Source: Diogma glabrata
Taxonomy: Eukaryota > Arthropoda > Insecta > Diptera > Cylindrotomidae
NCBI GenBank assembly: GCA_963693315.1
Contig: OY856188.1
Coordinates: 219,055,789 to 219,119,788 of the forward strand
Direction: 5' to 3'
Length of the DNA stretch: 64,000 bases
Shown: positions 31,576-42,490 of the stretch, one piece after another
How positions within the stretch are numbered: the first letter of the stretch is position 1
Layout: each line of letters opens with the position of its first letter
The notes under the pieces: model-generated
Seen by the model: the letters and a program-made list of their open reading frames with translations, nothing else
What the model was told of the DNA's origin: nothing
Databases searched by the model: none
Program-made: the position numbers and the translations under genes

Positions 31576-33365
31576 GCAAATAGTTTGAAATCATAAATTT
31601 AATTTTGCAAACACACAACTTTAAAAACTATCTTATCAGTTTGGTTTTAAATGCACCGTTTATAATAAAGTTGATTTGATTAATTTTATTAGTTTTTTAA
31701 ATAAAACTTACTTTTTGAAATCTATAAATATATATAAATAACTTCGCATCAAATTGTCTAATTGTAACAAAATGTGTAATATAATAAATATTCTTTAAAA
31801 TATTATTTTAAATATTTTGTTTTAACCACCACCTGCCGGCGACCACCGAAACTTATTTATTTTCACTCACTAGTGATAAAAAATTTTCAGTCACTAGTTA
31901 GAAAGAATTTCACTTTCACATAGATTTTACTCTATATTAAAATTGCATTTTCGTAGCTTAAAGTAGAAAAAGAATATTATGTTTAATAATCACAAAAGTA
32001 TGGCATTATCTTTCTCCCAATATGTTATAATTATTAATAGATATTGCAATTTATTTAAATTGACTTTTAAATTAAATTAGTTGTTCTCATTTTTCAGCTG
32101 TTAGCCATATGAATTTTTTTAAAAACTGACTGTTTTGTTTTCCAACGCATTCATGGATTTTATAAAAATAAATCAAAAGTAAGGAAGGTGCAATTGGAAA
32201 ATAAAAATTTGTTAAAATGTTTTATCAGTGTTCGCCACAGACCCAAGACCCGACGCTTGGAGAAGGGATTCTTCAGCCGCATCACGTTTATTTCGATATT
32301 TGAAATCTGGGATACATTTAAGCCACAAGCAAGGGTATTTGTGGTACTCCTAAAAAATCTTTCATAGTTGTTGAATTTTCGATATATTATTCACAAATAA
32401 ATATCAACTTCTTTATGTTTTACTTCTTTATACAAAAAATCAACACAAAAAATCAAATCAACACTGTGCAAAATGATAATAGGACTGTCGAACTATCAAG
32501 TCAATTTTGATAGTGCGACAAGTTAGTGCGAAAGAACCGTCATGACAGTTTCTTCGTTCACACCATGACAAAAGTCATGACAGGCGCAGTCATGACTGCA
32601 ACTGTCGCATTTACTGTCATCGTGCAAACGAGACAGCTAAGGTTTTTGCACGTATGTGGAGTTTGCTCATCGAGCCGTCAGCCGAGATTTGCACCCACAT
32701 TTTCCCACATTGCCACAAGCAAAATATTTTTAAAAAATTGTTTAATCTTAATCAATATTAAACATTTTGGAATAAAAATTTGATGAACAAGTAGTGTTTG
32801 TCCAATATATTTGTTATTTCTTTTCAAACAAATCATGTTACTATGAAAACAAAGAATAACAAATATTTTAATTGGATTAGGAAATTTGCTATCGAAAGGT
32901 TGCTTTGATAAAATGTCTATTTTTTATAGAATTTAAACAAATACAAATGTTGTTGACTTTTTTGGACGTAACTATGACAACAAAATATATGGTTAAAAAG
33001 TGACGTCGCAAATCACAGGAATAAAGTAACACTTCAATACATAGGCAAATAAAAATTATGTTATTTATGTATTGCATTGGATTGTCATAGTAACAGTCCC
33101 AAAAACAATCATTTTTTGTCCTAGGACAAAAAATAAACATATCAAACAAACAAAAATCAAAATTTGCATAGAAAATTTATTATTTTTTGAAAACAAAATT
33201 GAAATGATTGTTTAGATTTATTGAGACGTAAATTAATAGCTATTTATGTATTAAGGGCTTAAAGTAGATCTGTTTTGCTTGAGAGTGGAATTGTTGCTCG
33301 AGGCGTTAGCCAAAAATATTTTTTGGGAAAATTGTTAAATTCACGTAATATATTTTTCTAAATTT
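31576..33365. other. Noncoding DNA; GTCATGAC cluster at 32535-32600
   Basis: No gene is supported. Around 32535-32600 the 8-bp palindrome GTCATGAC occurs three times, with further TGACA/TGTCA words nearby and an inverted 'actatcaa...ttgatagt' just before. A less AT-rich stretch at 32228-32290 holds 'cagtgttcgccacaga', similar to 28267-28282. Confidence 0.4.
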
Positions 33366-33749
33366 CTTTACCCACGACTACTAAAGAATATATGCTTTCC
33401 ATGCGTATGTCTTCCATTGTAATTGTATTCATTCCACAACTATTTGATTAAAATTCTTTAACAGCTCTATAGTTTATTAAGTATTCCCCTAACAAATTAA
33501 ACAACAAACTTGTTCTGTTTTTCGCTATCTTTGATGTTTTTATTTCAATATGCGATACAAATTTTTGCATGAAAACTGGAAACTAAACGAAATATTTTAC
33601 AGTTGTGGATAAAATAGCATCTTGTATTCGTTTAGGATGATGGCAATTCTTCACTCGGATGATTCCCTCCACTCGCTACGCTCGTTTTGGGAAACTTCAT
33701 CCTCGTGAAGAATGGCCTTCATTCTAAGCTCATACAAGATTCTACTATT
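33366..33749. repeat. 390-bp interspersed palindromic repeat, copy B
   Basis: Direct copy of 27315-27711, about 6 kb away. The inner hairpin with 'ctcgctacgctcg' is well conserved; the outer 15-bp inverted repeat has decayed at three positions. Confidence 0.7.
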
Positions 33750-34203
33750 ACCAACCAATTTATTTAATATTAATTGTATATAAAATTACAAACAAAAAAA
33801 TGCTTAGATTAAACCATTTTCTCAAAATAAAATTCCACAAAACATATATGTCTGTAAATATATGTATGTTTTTTTATGGAAATAGCCATAATGTATTTTG
33901 TTTTTTTGAGTTCGTTTGATGTTGTCAAAAATATTTACGCTTTAGGGCGTAAAAAAGTAATTTTAGGCATTGCATTTCAATTTTGGTCATTGTTATTTCA
34001 ATAGGAAAAAAAGGCCTGCTTTACGCACAATTTTAGAATTGTAAGAGTGCATTTTACGGTTTACTAATATACTAAATATAATTTAACTAAAATATAATTT
34101 AAATGTTGAATAGGGATCGTGTGTATCTGTTTGTTACGGGCCAAGGGTTGAGTATAGAAAGTATTGGATCTTTTTAAAATTATTTTGGCGTTTTTCGTTT
34201 GAT

Positions 34204-34455
34204 ATATCGTCGGCTACAAAATATTTACGTGTTACATTTTAAAAAAATGGAAAGGAAGCTCACAAAACGATTTATTGCAATTCTAACCAAACTTAAAAAA
34301 ATTACTTTCAATAAATAAAAAAGATAGTGTTTTGTGATTTATTGATAAAAAAATTTATTTTCAAGCTTTTATTTACAAGCAATAAATCGTCTTGTGACTT
34401 CCTTTCCATTTTTTTGAAATTAAGTTACACGTAAATGCTTTGTAGCCGACGATAT
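34204..34455. mobile_element. MITE with ~75-bp terminal inverted repeats
   Basis: Ends 'atatcgtcggctacaaa' (34204) and its complement (to 34455). The inverted similarity continues through 'aaaaaaatggaaaggaag' and 'acgatttattgc' for about 75 bp each side. The 252-bp element has no coding capacity. No clear target duplication; superfamily unknown. Confidence 0.75.
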
Positions 34456-37198
34456 TAGGAAATATTACTAAAACTCTGTTAATCCTTTAAAACTTTGTTC
34501 ATCCTGTGTAAACTGTATTAAATATTTATATATACATATTGTAACAAATATCGCATAGTTAGTCTTTAATTTATGTTCAATCGAATAATATAAACGGGAT
34601 ACTAAATCATAGAATTTGTTTAACGTGTAATTTGTCAAAAAAAAAGATCCATCATTTACAGACCCTAACACTTAAAGCGCGACGGTCGAATTAAATAGCA
34701 ATGCATGGTCCCTGTATTTTCAAATTTGATTAAATAATAGATTACATAACGGTCGGAGAAAGAATTTAATGTTTTACTCGAACTAAAAAGGGATTTTGGA
34801 ACCCGCAAAATTGCTGTACTACGCTATCGCGTCGCACCGCAACCTTTATACTTGTCCCAAAATCCTAGTGAAACAAATAACTATTTATTAAGAAAATTTG
34901 AAACTGAAAAAATGAAGTACTAGCTACAAAATAAATTTGTATGATTAAAACTGATTTTTGTTGTAAGTTGTTAGTAAACAAAACTATTCTATTAGGTAAA
35001 AGCTTAAGCATAAGTAAATTTGTTCAGAACATAATAGCGCATGGAAATTAGTTTTTTCTTCGCAATTGTTCGGTTTGGTTGCATCATTTAAATGCTGCAA
35101 AGGTCTAACTAAGCATATTTAAGTTTTTGTTCCTCTTTATTAGTTTTATTGAAACATGGTTTACGTTTTCTTTTTTTGATGTTAGTTATTAACACCTTGA
35201 ATTAATATAGTTCCAAATAGTTGTAGTAATCAATTTTAAATATTGAATAACTTTTCCAATTCAATTTAAAACACTATTTTGATTTTTACATTTAACAGAG
35301 CTGAAAACCAAATCATACTAAGTCCCATGTCAAAGTTTATATATGCTACATATATTTTGTCACAACTTTTCTGTGCAATATATAAGTGCTAGCTCAATAA
35401 AAATTTAACACAAAATGATTTTCATTGGAACCTTGCATGGTATAGTTCAAAATGTAAACTATTTATATGTTAACCACAAAACTTATAATTTTATTGGTTT
35501 ATTTTATATTTTGTTTAATAATTTTGATATTCCTAATAACAAAACCATATTTCTATTGTAATTTAATTAATTAATTGCAAAATACATTCATATTATAATA
35601 AATCATGTTTCCATTGTCCAATTAATTATGTTACAAATTGGTATTGGCACACCCATTTAAAAAAAATAATTGAAATCTTTATAAACTAGTTATAGATCAA
35701 AATAATTAGAAGCAATGAACCTATTAATAATACATATCATTACCAATATATGATTTATGATCTAAATTCAACATCTCAAAAATTTTGCGAAATTCTTCTT
35801 TTATTATTGTAAACTTTTGAAATATCATAAACCTCTCTTGATAGCCAATCAACGGATTAATTATAGGTTTACTTTTTTTCTCTAAGTAATATTATTAGTA
35901 AAACATTTGAAAGAATTAATTTGAAGTTTTGCTATATAAAAGATGATATAACTTTTTAAGATCTACAGTGAATTGGCAAAATTTATAGAAAAAAAAATTA
36001 AGTCCCAGTTATGTTGTCATTTTGTTGTTACAATTTCTTGTTGAATCTAAAAGTTAATTCGCACCAAATATAAATGATTGTGAAAATTTCATCTAAGTTA
36101 AACCAAATTTGTTTTTTTTTTTGGAAGAATTGTATAAAGTTCAGTTTTAGATTACATAAAATAATGATATAATTTATTTTAAAATTTTGTTCAAAGTGTG
36201 ATAATCTATTCAATTAAAATTTTTAATGAAGGTTTACTATAGAATTGGGATCACAAAATTAATAAATTACCGTTTGACTTTGAATATCAATCACATATCT
36301 ATCAAAAATAAAAACAAATGGTTAGTTTAAATTATTAATTTGTAATTGTTGAAAATAAAAAGTTAATCTCGTTTACAAAAAAAAAGAAAGTGCAGAACTA
36401 AAACTTGGTAATACAATGAACCTATTTGTTGCAATTAAAATGATGAATAGTTACGTTTTTTAGCTTACAATTATAATGCTAATTTAAAATTTTTAATTAT
36501 AAAATAGATTTTTTAGTATAACAATTACCAAATATACTATGTGAAATATTTACTATAAATTTCGGTCTATATTAATCAAACTGAGTGGTTTTGCGAAGAC
36601 AAATGATACCATGCAAAATTTGTTTTGTAATAATTTCTTTGGCTTTATAATATGCAGGAGTTATTTCTAGTTAGTCATGTTTTAAGATATATCACAGTTT
36701 TCGGATGACGAGTGACTCGAGTATGATGCCCATTCTGCATTTGTGAGCACTTCACATCTTGCGGTTCCTTCTTTGACGTATAACATTCCAAAATTCATCA
36801 AAGCGCTTTTGTAACCAAAATTCATGATCTAAGAATTTCTATTAAATAATTTTTGATATAAAACAAAATTATAGTAAACCAAGGATTTTTTTCTAAGGAA
36901 TAATTGAAATTTTTCTAAGAATATTTTAACTGTTCATTAATCTTTTATAATAAATTTGGGTGACATAATATGCGGTTTTTAAGGCGATTAATCAAATTTT
37001 TCTTTCCTTTTTAACTTGAAGATTATTTAATTTTTAATTAATTCTAATTTCTTTAAAATAGACTAATCAATAAAAAGATGGATCAATCAACTAATAGTCT
37101 TACTTAATTTTCTTATGTCAAAACTTGATTGGTTTTATGCTTTTAAAATTAATAAACCTTAAACCTAAGTTAAATAAAATGAAACAACCCTAATTTTA
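34456..37198. other. AT-rich DNA, no gene seen
   Basis: No supported gene. A short inverted pair ('gggattttgga' near 34791 and 'tcccaaaatcct' near 34857) surrounds a less AT-rich stretch and may be another small foldback remnant. Confidence 0.4.
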
Positions 37199-37398
37199 NN
37201 NNNNNNNNNNNNNNNNNNNNNNNNNNNNNNNNNNNNNNNNNNNNNNNNNNNNNNNNNNNNNNNNNNNNNNNNNNNNNNNNNNNNNNNNNNNNNNNNNNNN
37301 NNNNNNNNNNNNNNNNNNNNNNNNNNNNNNNNNNNNNNNNNNNNNNNNNNNNNNNNNNNNNNNNNNNNNNNNNNNNNNNNNNNNNNNNNNNNNNNNNN
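37199..37398. other. Assembly gap (200 N)
   Basis: Exactly 200 N bases, a placeholder gap that truncates the left PLE copy. An open frame drawn across it is meaningless. Confidence 0.98.
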
Positions 37399-39022
37399 CC
37401 TATGTATTTTTTGCCTGCCAAGCTTTCTTCATTCCTCAATGTTGTTTGGGCTTGCAAATTTTTCTTGTTTTTTATGTTTTTCTATTTAATGTGTCAATAA
37501 TTTCGTTTTTATATCCGTTTTTACTAGCTATGTATTTAATGTTATATAATTCGTCTTGATAATTTTCTGCATTCATTTGTATATTGTTCAATCTATTGAT
37601 CATGTGGTTGTATGCAGCTAGTTTATGTTGGTATGGATAATGTGATTTAATATTTATTGTTTGATCGGTTTGGGTTGGTTTTCGGAATATTTTGAATGTG
37701 TGTTTTGAATCTACATTTCTGATTGATAAATTCAAAAACTTTTTTGTGTTAATTTCTTCATTTTCTAACGTGAATTTAATGAAGGTTGTTTTACTGTTTA
37801 TTGGTGTAATAGATAAAGCTGTCTATTTGTTCCTTTGAATACTAAAATTATATCATCAACATAGCGATACCAATAAATGATTTTTTCTTTGTGTGGATTT
37901 ATGTTATTATGTATGTATTTTGTTTCAAAATCATTGAGATATATTTCGGCTTACGTTCCAGATAGAGTGGCTCCCCATAGGTAATCCTTCTGTTTGTTGA
38001 TAGTGCTCATTGTTATGTGTGAAATAGTTTTGTTTTGTTATTTCGGTTATTATATTTATTATTTCTTGTGTATCTGTTGGGCTTAAACCATTTTTTATTA
38101 ACATATTTTTGTTATATTTTTTGTATCTTTTATTGGCATGGTTGGAATACATGTTGGTTATATCAAACGATGCTAATTTTGCGTTGTGAGGTATTATTAT
38201 TGGTTCTATTCTATTGATTAATTCTGTGTTATTATTTACTGAATAATTGTTATCAAATTTTATGTGATACTTCAATAGTTTGTTTATGTACTTTCGCTAT
38301 TCTGTATGTTGGTGCTGTGGTGAAATTAATTAATGGTGTTATCGGTGTATCTGGTTTGTGTGTTTTTGGTAATCCTCTTATATTTGGTGCTGCTCTGGTG
38401 CTTAGTTTGATCTTGTTTTGTATACTGCGTATTGTTTTTATTTCTTTTTTTGTTGTTGGTTTTTGAATTGTTTAAGTTGTTATTTTTTGTTGATATTTTA
38501 TTAACTATTACTGATCTGATTTTCATTTTGGTGGTGAATGTTAGTTTTCAATATTGAATTTTTTTATTTCTAACAGATTTTCATTTATTTCTTTTCTTGT
38601 GTTGTATGCCGTATTTCAATCCTTTTTCCAATAGTTTGTATTGTATTGTATTTCAGTGTAATTTTTCTATTCTATTGTTATATTGTGGCGATCTATATTG
38701 ATTTACTATGTTATCATGATGAGTTCCAATTTCTATTAGTTTTGATTCTTTTAAATTTTTTAATTTCAATTTTATTTTCACTTTTCTTTTTTATCCTGCT
38801 TTCCATATCATTCTTTACCGATTCCATTATTATTTCATATTCTATTTGATGATATAGTTTAGATATTAGTAATTGTAGGTTGTATACTTCTAATGTTATG
38901 TAATTTATTTTTGTGTTGAGTTCTTGAATTTGTTTTATTATCCATGTAGTTTCTGCTGTTTGTTTAGCTATTTGTGTGGCTCTGGATCTATTGCTGGTTT
39001 TGATGTTAATATATGTAGGCAT
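37399..39022 (-). pseudogene. Decayed Penelope-like element ORF (second family)
   Basis: Minus-strand fragments in order from the right. First, an N-terminal region with WIIKQIQELNTKINYITL (38714-39022). Then a basic linker (38326-38526). Then the reverse transcriptase with KLASFDITNMYSN and QTEGLPMGS (37931-38275). Then FKIFRKPTQTDQTINIKSHY and KLAAYNHMINRLNNIQMNAE (37472-37735). Several frameshifts and stops separate them. The GIY-YIG end would lie in or beyond the N gap. Sequence differs clearly from the 28-31 kb PLE, so it is a different family or lineage. Confidence 0.8.
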
Positions 39023-39229
39023 TATTCTATATCTCTTGCAGCATCGGTTGAAATGTAAATTTAGTTTTGTTTTGTTGTAATTTTACTGATGTGTAATAAT
39101 CAATTTTCACTATTTCACTTGGTGGTGTAACATTATATGTGGTTATTATGGTTTTCCATATTATTCACTGTTAGTGTGCTTATGTCACTTTTCAATTAAA
39201 ATGCAATATTAAAAAAATGCTTTTTTTAA

Positions 39230-39460
39230 TATGTTTATTTTTTATTTTTATTAATAGTAATATAAACTTCCTTATAGTAACAATTTGAATTGAAATTGAA
39301 TATTTTCTTGAATATCAATTTCGACTTTCGTCATCCTCAGTTCTTACATTATTATTACAATTTTTTGCTTAAACTATTTGTCTTATATACTATTTCAACA
39401 ACTATTTTTTTATTATTTGTCATATATTTTGTTAGTTTTAGTGTTGATTTTATCATTTAA
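39230..39460 (-). repeat. PLE terminal repeat (pLTR), inverted copy
   Basis: Reverse complement of about 40213-40450, including the hammerhead-like core and 'ataaacttccttatagta'. It lies at the 5' side of the minus-strand copy and at the junction with the plus-strand copy. Confidence 0.7.
39318..39340 (-). ncRNA. Hammerhead ribozyme-like core
   Basis: Minus strand: CTGAGGA, stem II GAC-GAAA-GTC, then GAAA. This is an exact CUGANGA...GAAA match with a perfect short stem II capped by a GAAA tetraloop. Downstream, 'ttgatatt' can pair with 'aatattcaa', giving a possible helix III followed by a UUC that could be the cleavage site; this fold was drawn by eye only. Confidence 0.55.
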
Positions 39461-39479
39461 AATGTTGTTGGATTTATTG

Positions 39480-40212
39480 GATTATCAATCAAAACTGTAC
39501 ATTCAATACACACATTTAAAAATATTCCGAAAAACAAGCCAAACGGATTAAACAATAAATATTAAATCACATCATCCGTACCAACATAAACTAGCTGCAT
39601 ACAACCACATGATCAAAAGATTGAACAATATACCAATGAATGCAGAAATCAAGACAAATAAAATAACATAAAATACATAGCCAGTAAAAACGGATATAAA
39701 AACGAAATAATTGACACATTAAATAGAAAACATAAAAACAAGAAAAATTTGCAAGCCCAAAACAACATTGTAGAATGAAGAAAACTTGTCAGGCAAAAAA
39801 TACATAGGCGTAACATATAATAAAACAACATTCAAAATAATGCAAAAAACTTTAAAAAAAATATGGATATATTGCAGCTTACAAAAACAAAAGTAAAATA
39901 GAAAATTACCTAAAAACCAAAAAAAACAAGCTTTAGACACAGGTGTTTATAAAATTGCCTGTGATGTCTGCAGTAAACTTTATATATGTCAAACGGGGCG
40001 GTCCTTCACAAAAAAATTTATTGAAAACACCAGAGAAATTAATAAAAGTGATCCAAAATCTAGATATGCCCAACATTTAAAAATAGAAAAACACAAATTC
40101 ACCAATATCAGCACAAAATTTAACCATATTACATAAAAATGAAAACAACATCTAAATAGATTGGAAGAAATAGAAATATATAAACATAAAAAACAATAAC
40201 AACATTTTAAAT
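39480..40212 (+). pseudogene. PLE 5'-truncated copy, plus strand
   Basis: Starts in the post-polymerase region ('aaaatattccgaaaaac', matching FKIFRK) and continues through KLAAYNHMIKRLNN to a decayed GIY-YIG domain, GVYKIACDVCSKLYICQTGRSF (39940-40010). Multiple stops. Oriented head-to-head with the copy at 37399-39022. Confidence 0.75.
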
Positions 40213-40450
40213 GATAAAATCAACACTAAAACTAACAATATATATGACATAATAATAAAAAAAATAGCAGTTGAAATAGTATATAAGACAATAGTTTAAG
40301 CAAAAATTGTAATAATAATTTAAAAAACAAAGGATGACGAAAGTCGAAATCGATAATCTATAAAATAAAAATCAAATTCAAATTGTTTACTATAAGGAAG
40401 TTTATATTATTATTAATAAAATGAAAAATAAAAAAATAAACATATATAAA
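40213..40450 (+). repeat. PLE terminal repeat (pLTR), direct copy
   Basis: Matches the inverted copy at 39230-39460. It carries a hammerhead-like motif at 40328-40350 in which the CUGA part has become CAAA while stem II and GAAA are intact. Confidence 0.65.
40328..40350 (+). ncRNA. Degraded hammerhead-like core
   Basis: Reads CAAAGGA, GAC-GAAA-GTC, GAAAT. The conserved UG of the core is lost, so cleavage activity is unlikely. Confidence 0.35.
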
Positions 40451-40550
40451 GTATATTTTTAAATATTGCATTTTAAGAAAACTATGTCCGAAATGGATTT
40501 TCTATTTTTATGAACGAACAAGAAAAAGAGGAAGCCAATCATTATTTTTA

Positions 40551-40860
40551 TCATAAAAGGTGTTTACTGTATTGATGGAACTCACCTAAAACTGCTATCT
40601 CCATCTTCCGACCGCAGACATCTTTTTTATAATAGGAAAGAGCTTTGTTGCATAAACGCTATGATTGTAAGTGCTTTATAATCAATATGTAATCAAATAG
40701 TATACTCATACAATCATAATTTAAAATAATTGCAGATTTGCGATCATAAAATGACTATACGAGCAATCGATAACCAATTTTCGGGCGCTCAGCATGACTC
40801 ACATGCTAAGGCGGTTCGAGACCAAATATTAAACTTCATGTTATGTAATCAATAAAACAA
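40551..40860 (+). pseudogene. PIF/Harbinger transposase core fragment (second element)
   Basis: Two exons: VYCIDGTHLKLLSPSSDRR...LFYNRKELCCINAMI up to a GTAAGT donor at 40667, and ICDHKMTIRAIDNQFSGAQH followed by DSHAKAVRDQI after a TGCAG acceptor ending at 40735, a 69-bp intron. IDGTH, FYNRK and the G..HDS motif are hallmarks of the Harbinger catalytic core. The N-terminal and C-terminal thirds are missing. Its sequence is unlike the 20-21.7 kb element, so it is a separate family. Confidence 0.8.
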
Positions 40861-41113
40861 ATTAAATTCTAAATTATCACTTTATTTTAATTCGGAAACA
40901 CGACAAATGTTTACAACTTTCTTAGTTATAAGTCGTACATTTTTGGTTTAATAACTAGATTTTCTTGAAAAAGTTTTTTCCATATGGATGTTGTGTCGTT
41001 TATTTTCTTCCGTAGACATTTTATTAGGTTGAATGTTTTAAAATTAGTTTTTTTTTTGCTATCGAGTTGTTTTTCAATTAACTCGTGTAAGGGTATTTTT
41101 TTGTATATTTTTT

Positions 41114-41763
41114 TTATGCATGTTGAATTGAATCTATTAACAAGTTGACGTTAATATACTCAGTTGACGTGCTTTCACTAACATCAACTGAGCTGGTGGA
41201 TTGGTTCACTACCTCAAGCTCTACCGAAAGTGAAGTTTGAACCTTATGTTGACCAGATGATGATGTATTTGTTTTAGAAAAATAAGATATCTGGAGTGGC
41301 AAAAGTCTTTGCACCTTCAATTCCCTCTACAACAAATTTTAAATTTATAAAATCTGCTACTTCGTTTTCAACAGCTGAGAGCTATTTTTCTTTGTAAGGT
41401 CCTCCACCACTTCCTTCCCTATATCGCCTATTCATTACCAATTTCTTTTTAATATTACCTTTAAAAGACGTCCAGACCTAAAGTTAATTTATTATTAAAA
41501 TAAATACGTAAAATCAAAATATGTTACCTTTTTTCCATGCAGTTACGTTTTTCATAGGTGGCCCAACACTATTTAATTCTTCTGTTAAAGTTTTCCAAAT
41601 TTCACCTATTTGTTCAGGCGGTTTCTTTGAGCACCCTCTGGCTATATCTGGGGTTTTTCCTCATTATATCAACCAACCATCAGATCAAACTGCTCTTTGT
41701 TTGTGCTGGTTTTTTTGTGCAGAAAGCCGTTACAAGCAAAAAATATTTTTTAATTTAATTTAA
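41114..41763 (-). pseudogene. Harbinger accessory gene with zeste/Myb-SANT-like domain
   Basis: Minus strand, two exons joined by a 49-bp intron (donor GTAACA at 41527, acceptor ...TTTAG ending at 41479). The first exon reads KKTSTNKEQFDLM, then PEQIGEIWKTLTEELNSVGP and a conserved WKK. The second reads VWTSFKGNIKKKLVMNRRYR and GSGGGPYKEK. That tryptophan spacing, the NS.GPP and the GGG motif fit the Myb/SANT-like (zeste-type) DNA-binding domain often found as the Harbinger partner protein. A frameshift in exon 1 and an in-frame TAG after KEK break it. A Ser/Thr-rich tail continues to 41114. It is convergent with the transposase fragment. Confidence 0.65.
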
Positions 41764-42429
41764 ATTAATTGAAATAAGAGTTTAAATAAACTCCGTTGTT
41801 AACGATTATTTAGCAAACAAGTTTTTACTTACATTTTATTTTTATTTCACACTGAATTTATTTAAATAAAAAAACAGAGAGTGTGCTTAAGACCGGCATG
41901 GCAGAAGTGAAAACTTCATTGGCAATCGCAATCAATTGATATCGTATTAGTAGTATTTGGATTGTTTAAGTAGAATAAATGAGAAACAAGTCAGAACGAT
42001 AAACCGCTTACTACTAACCTCACAATGTCAACCAAATAATTGTCAAAATAGCACTCATATGCCAATAGCAGGGACTAAAGTACCCGTGGTTGTTCACACA
42101 CATAGATCAACAAGTTTAAATTTTACAAATCTTCCTGCGGAAAGCTAAGCAAATTCATTGGTTTTAATGAGCATTTTTGCCGTTTAAAAATCACTATCGG
42201 CTAAGTGCCACCATTTTAATTATTTTATTTATCATGATTGCCCATCCATGTTTAATCATACATAAGCTATGCTTCTTTATATAGAATTTATGCGATTTCC
42301 GTCTCGTAATTGTGAGCTTTAAATCGATATAATCGGTTTTATCAAGTATCAAGTTAGAAGTATTAAGTCTTCACTTAATTTTAGAAACATGTATTACATA
42401 CAATTCCAAACCGACAAAATATTTAGTGA
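41764..42429. other. No supported gene
   Basis: AT-rich DNA between the Harbinger remnant and the next LINE. A 63-codon frame at 41957-42148 has no recognisable features. Confidence 0.4.
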
Positions 42430-42490
42430 CGATGATAAAATTCCAATTTAGTAGAGTAGCCTTTAGTAGAGTCACCTAGTAGAGTCACCT

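Noticed and set aside
37170..37457. Open frame spanning the N gap
   Set aside because: Made almost entirely of undetermined bases.
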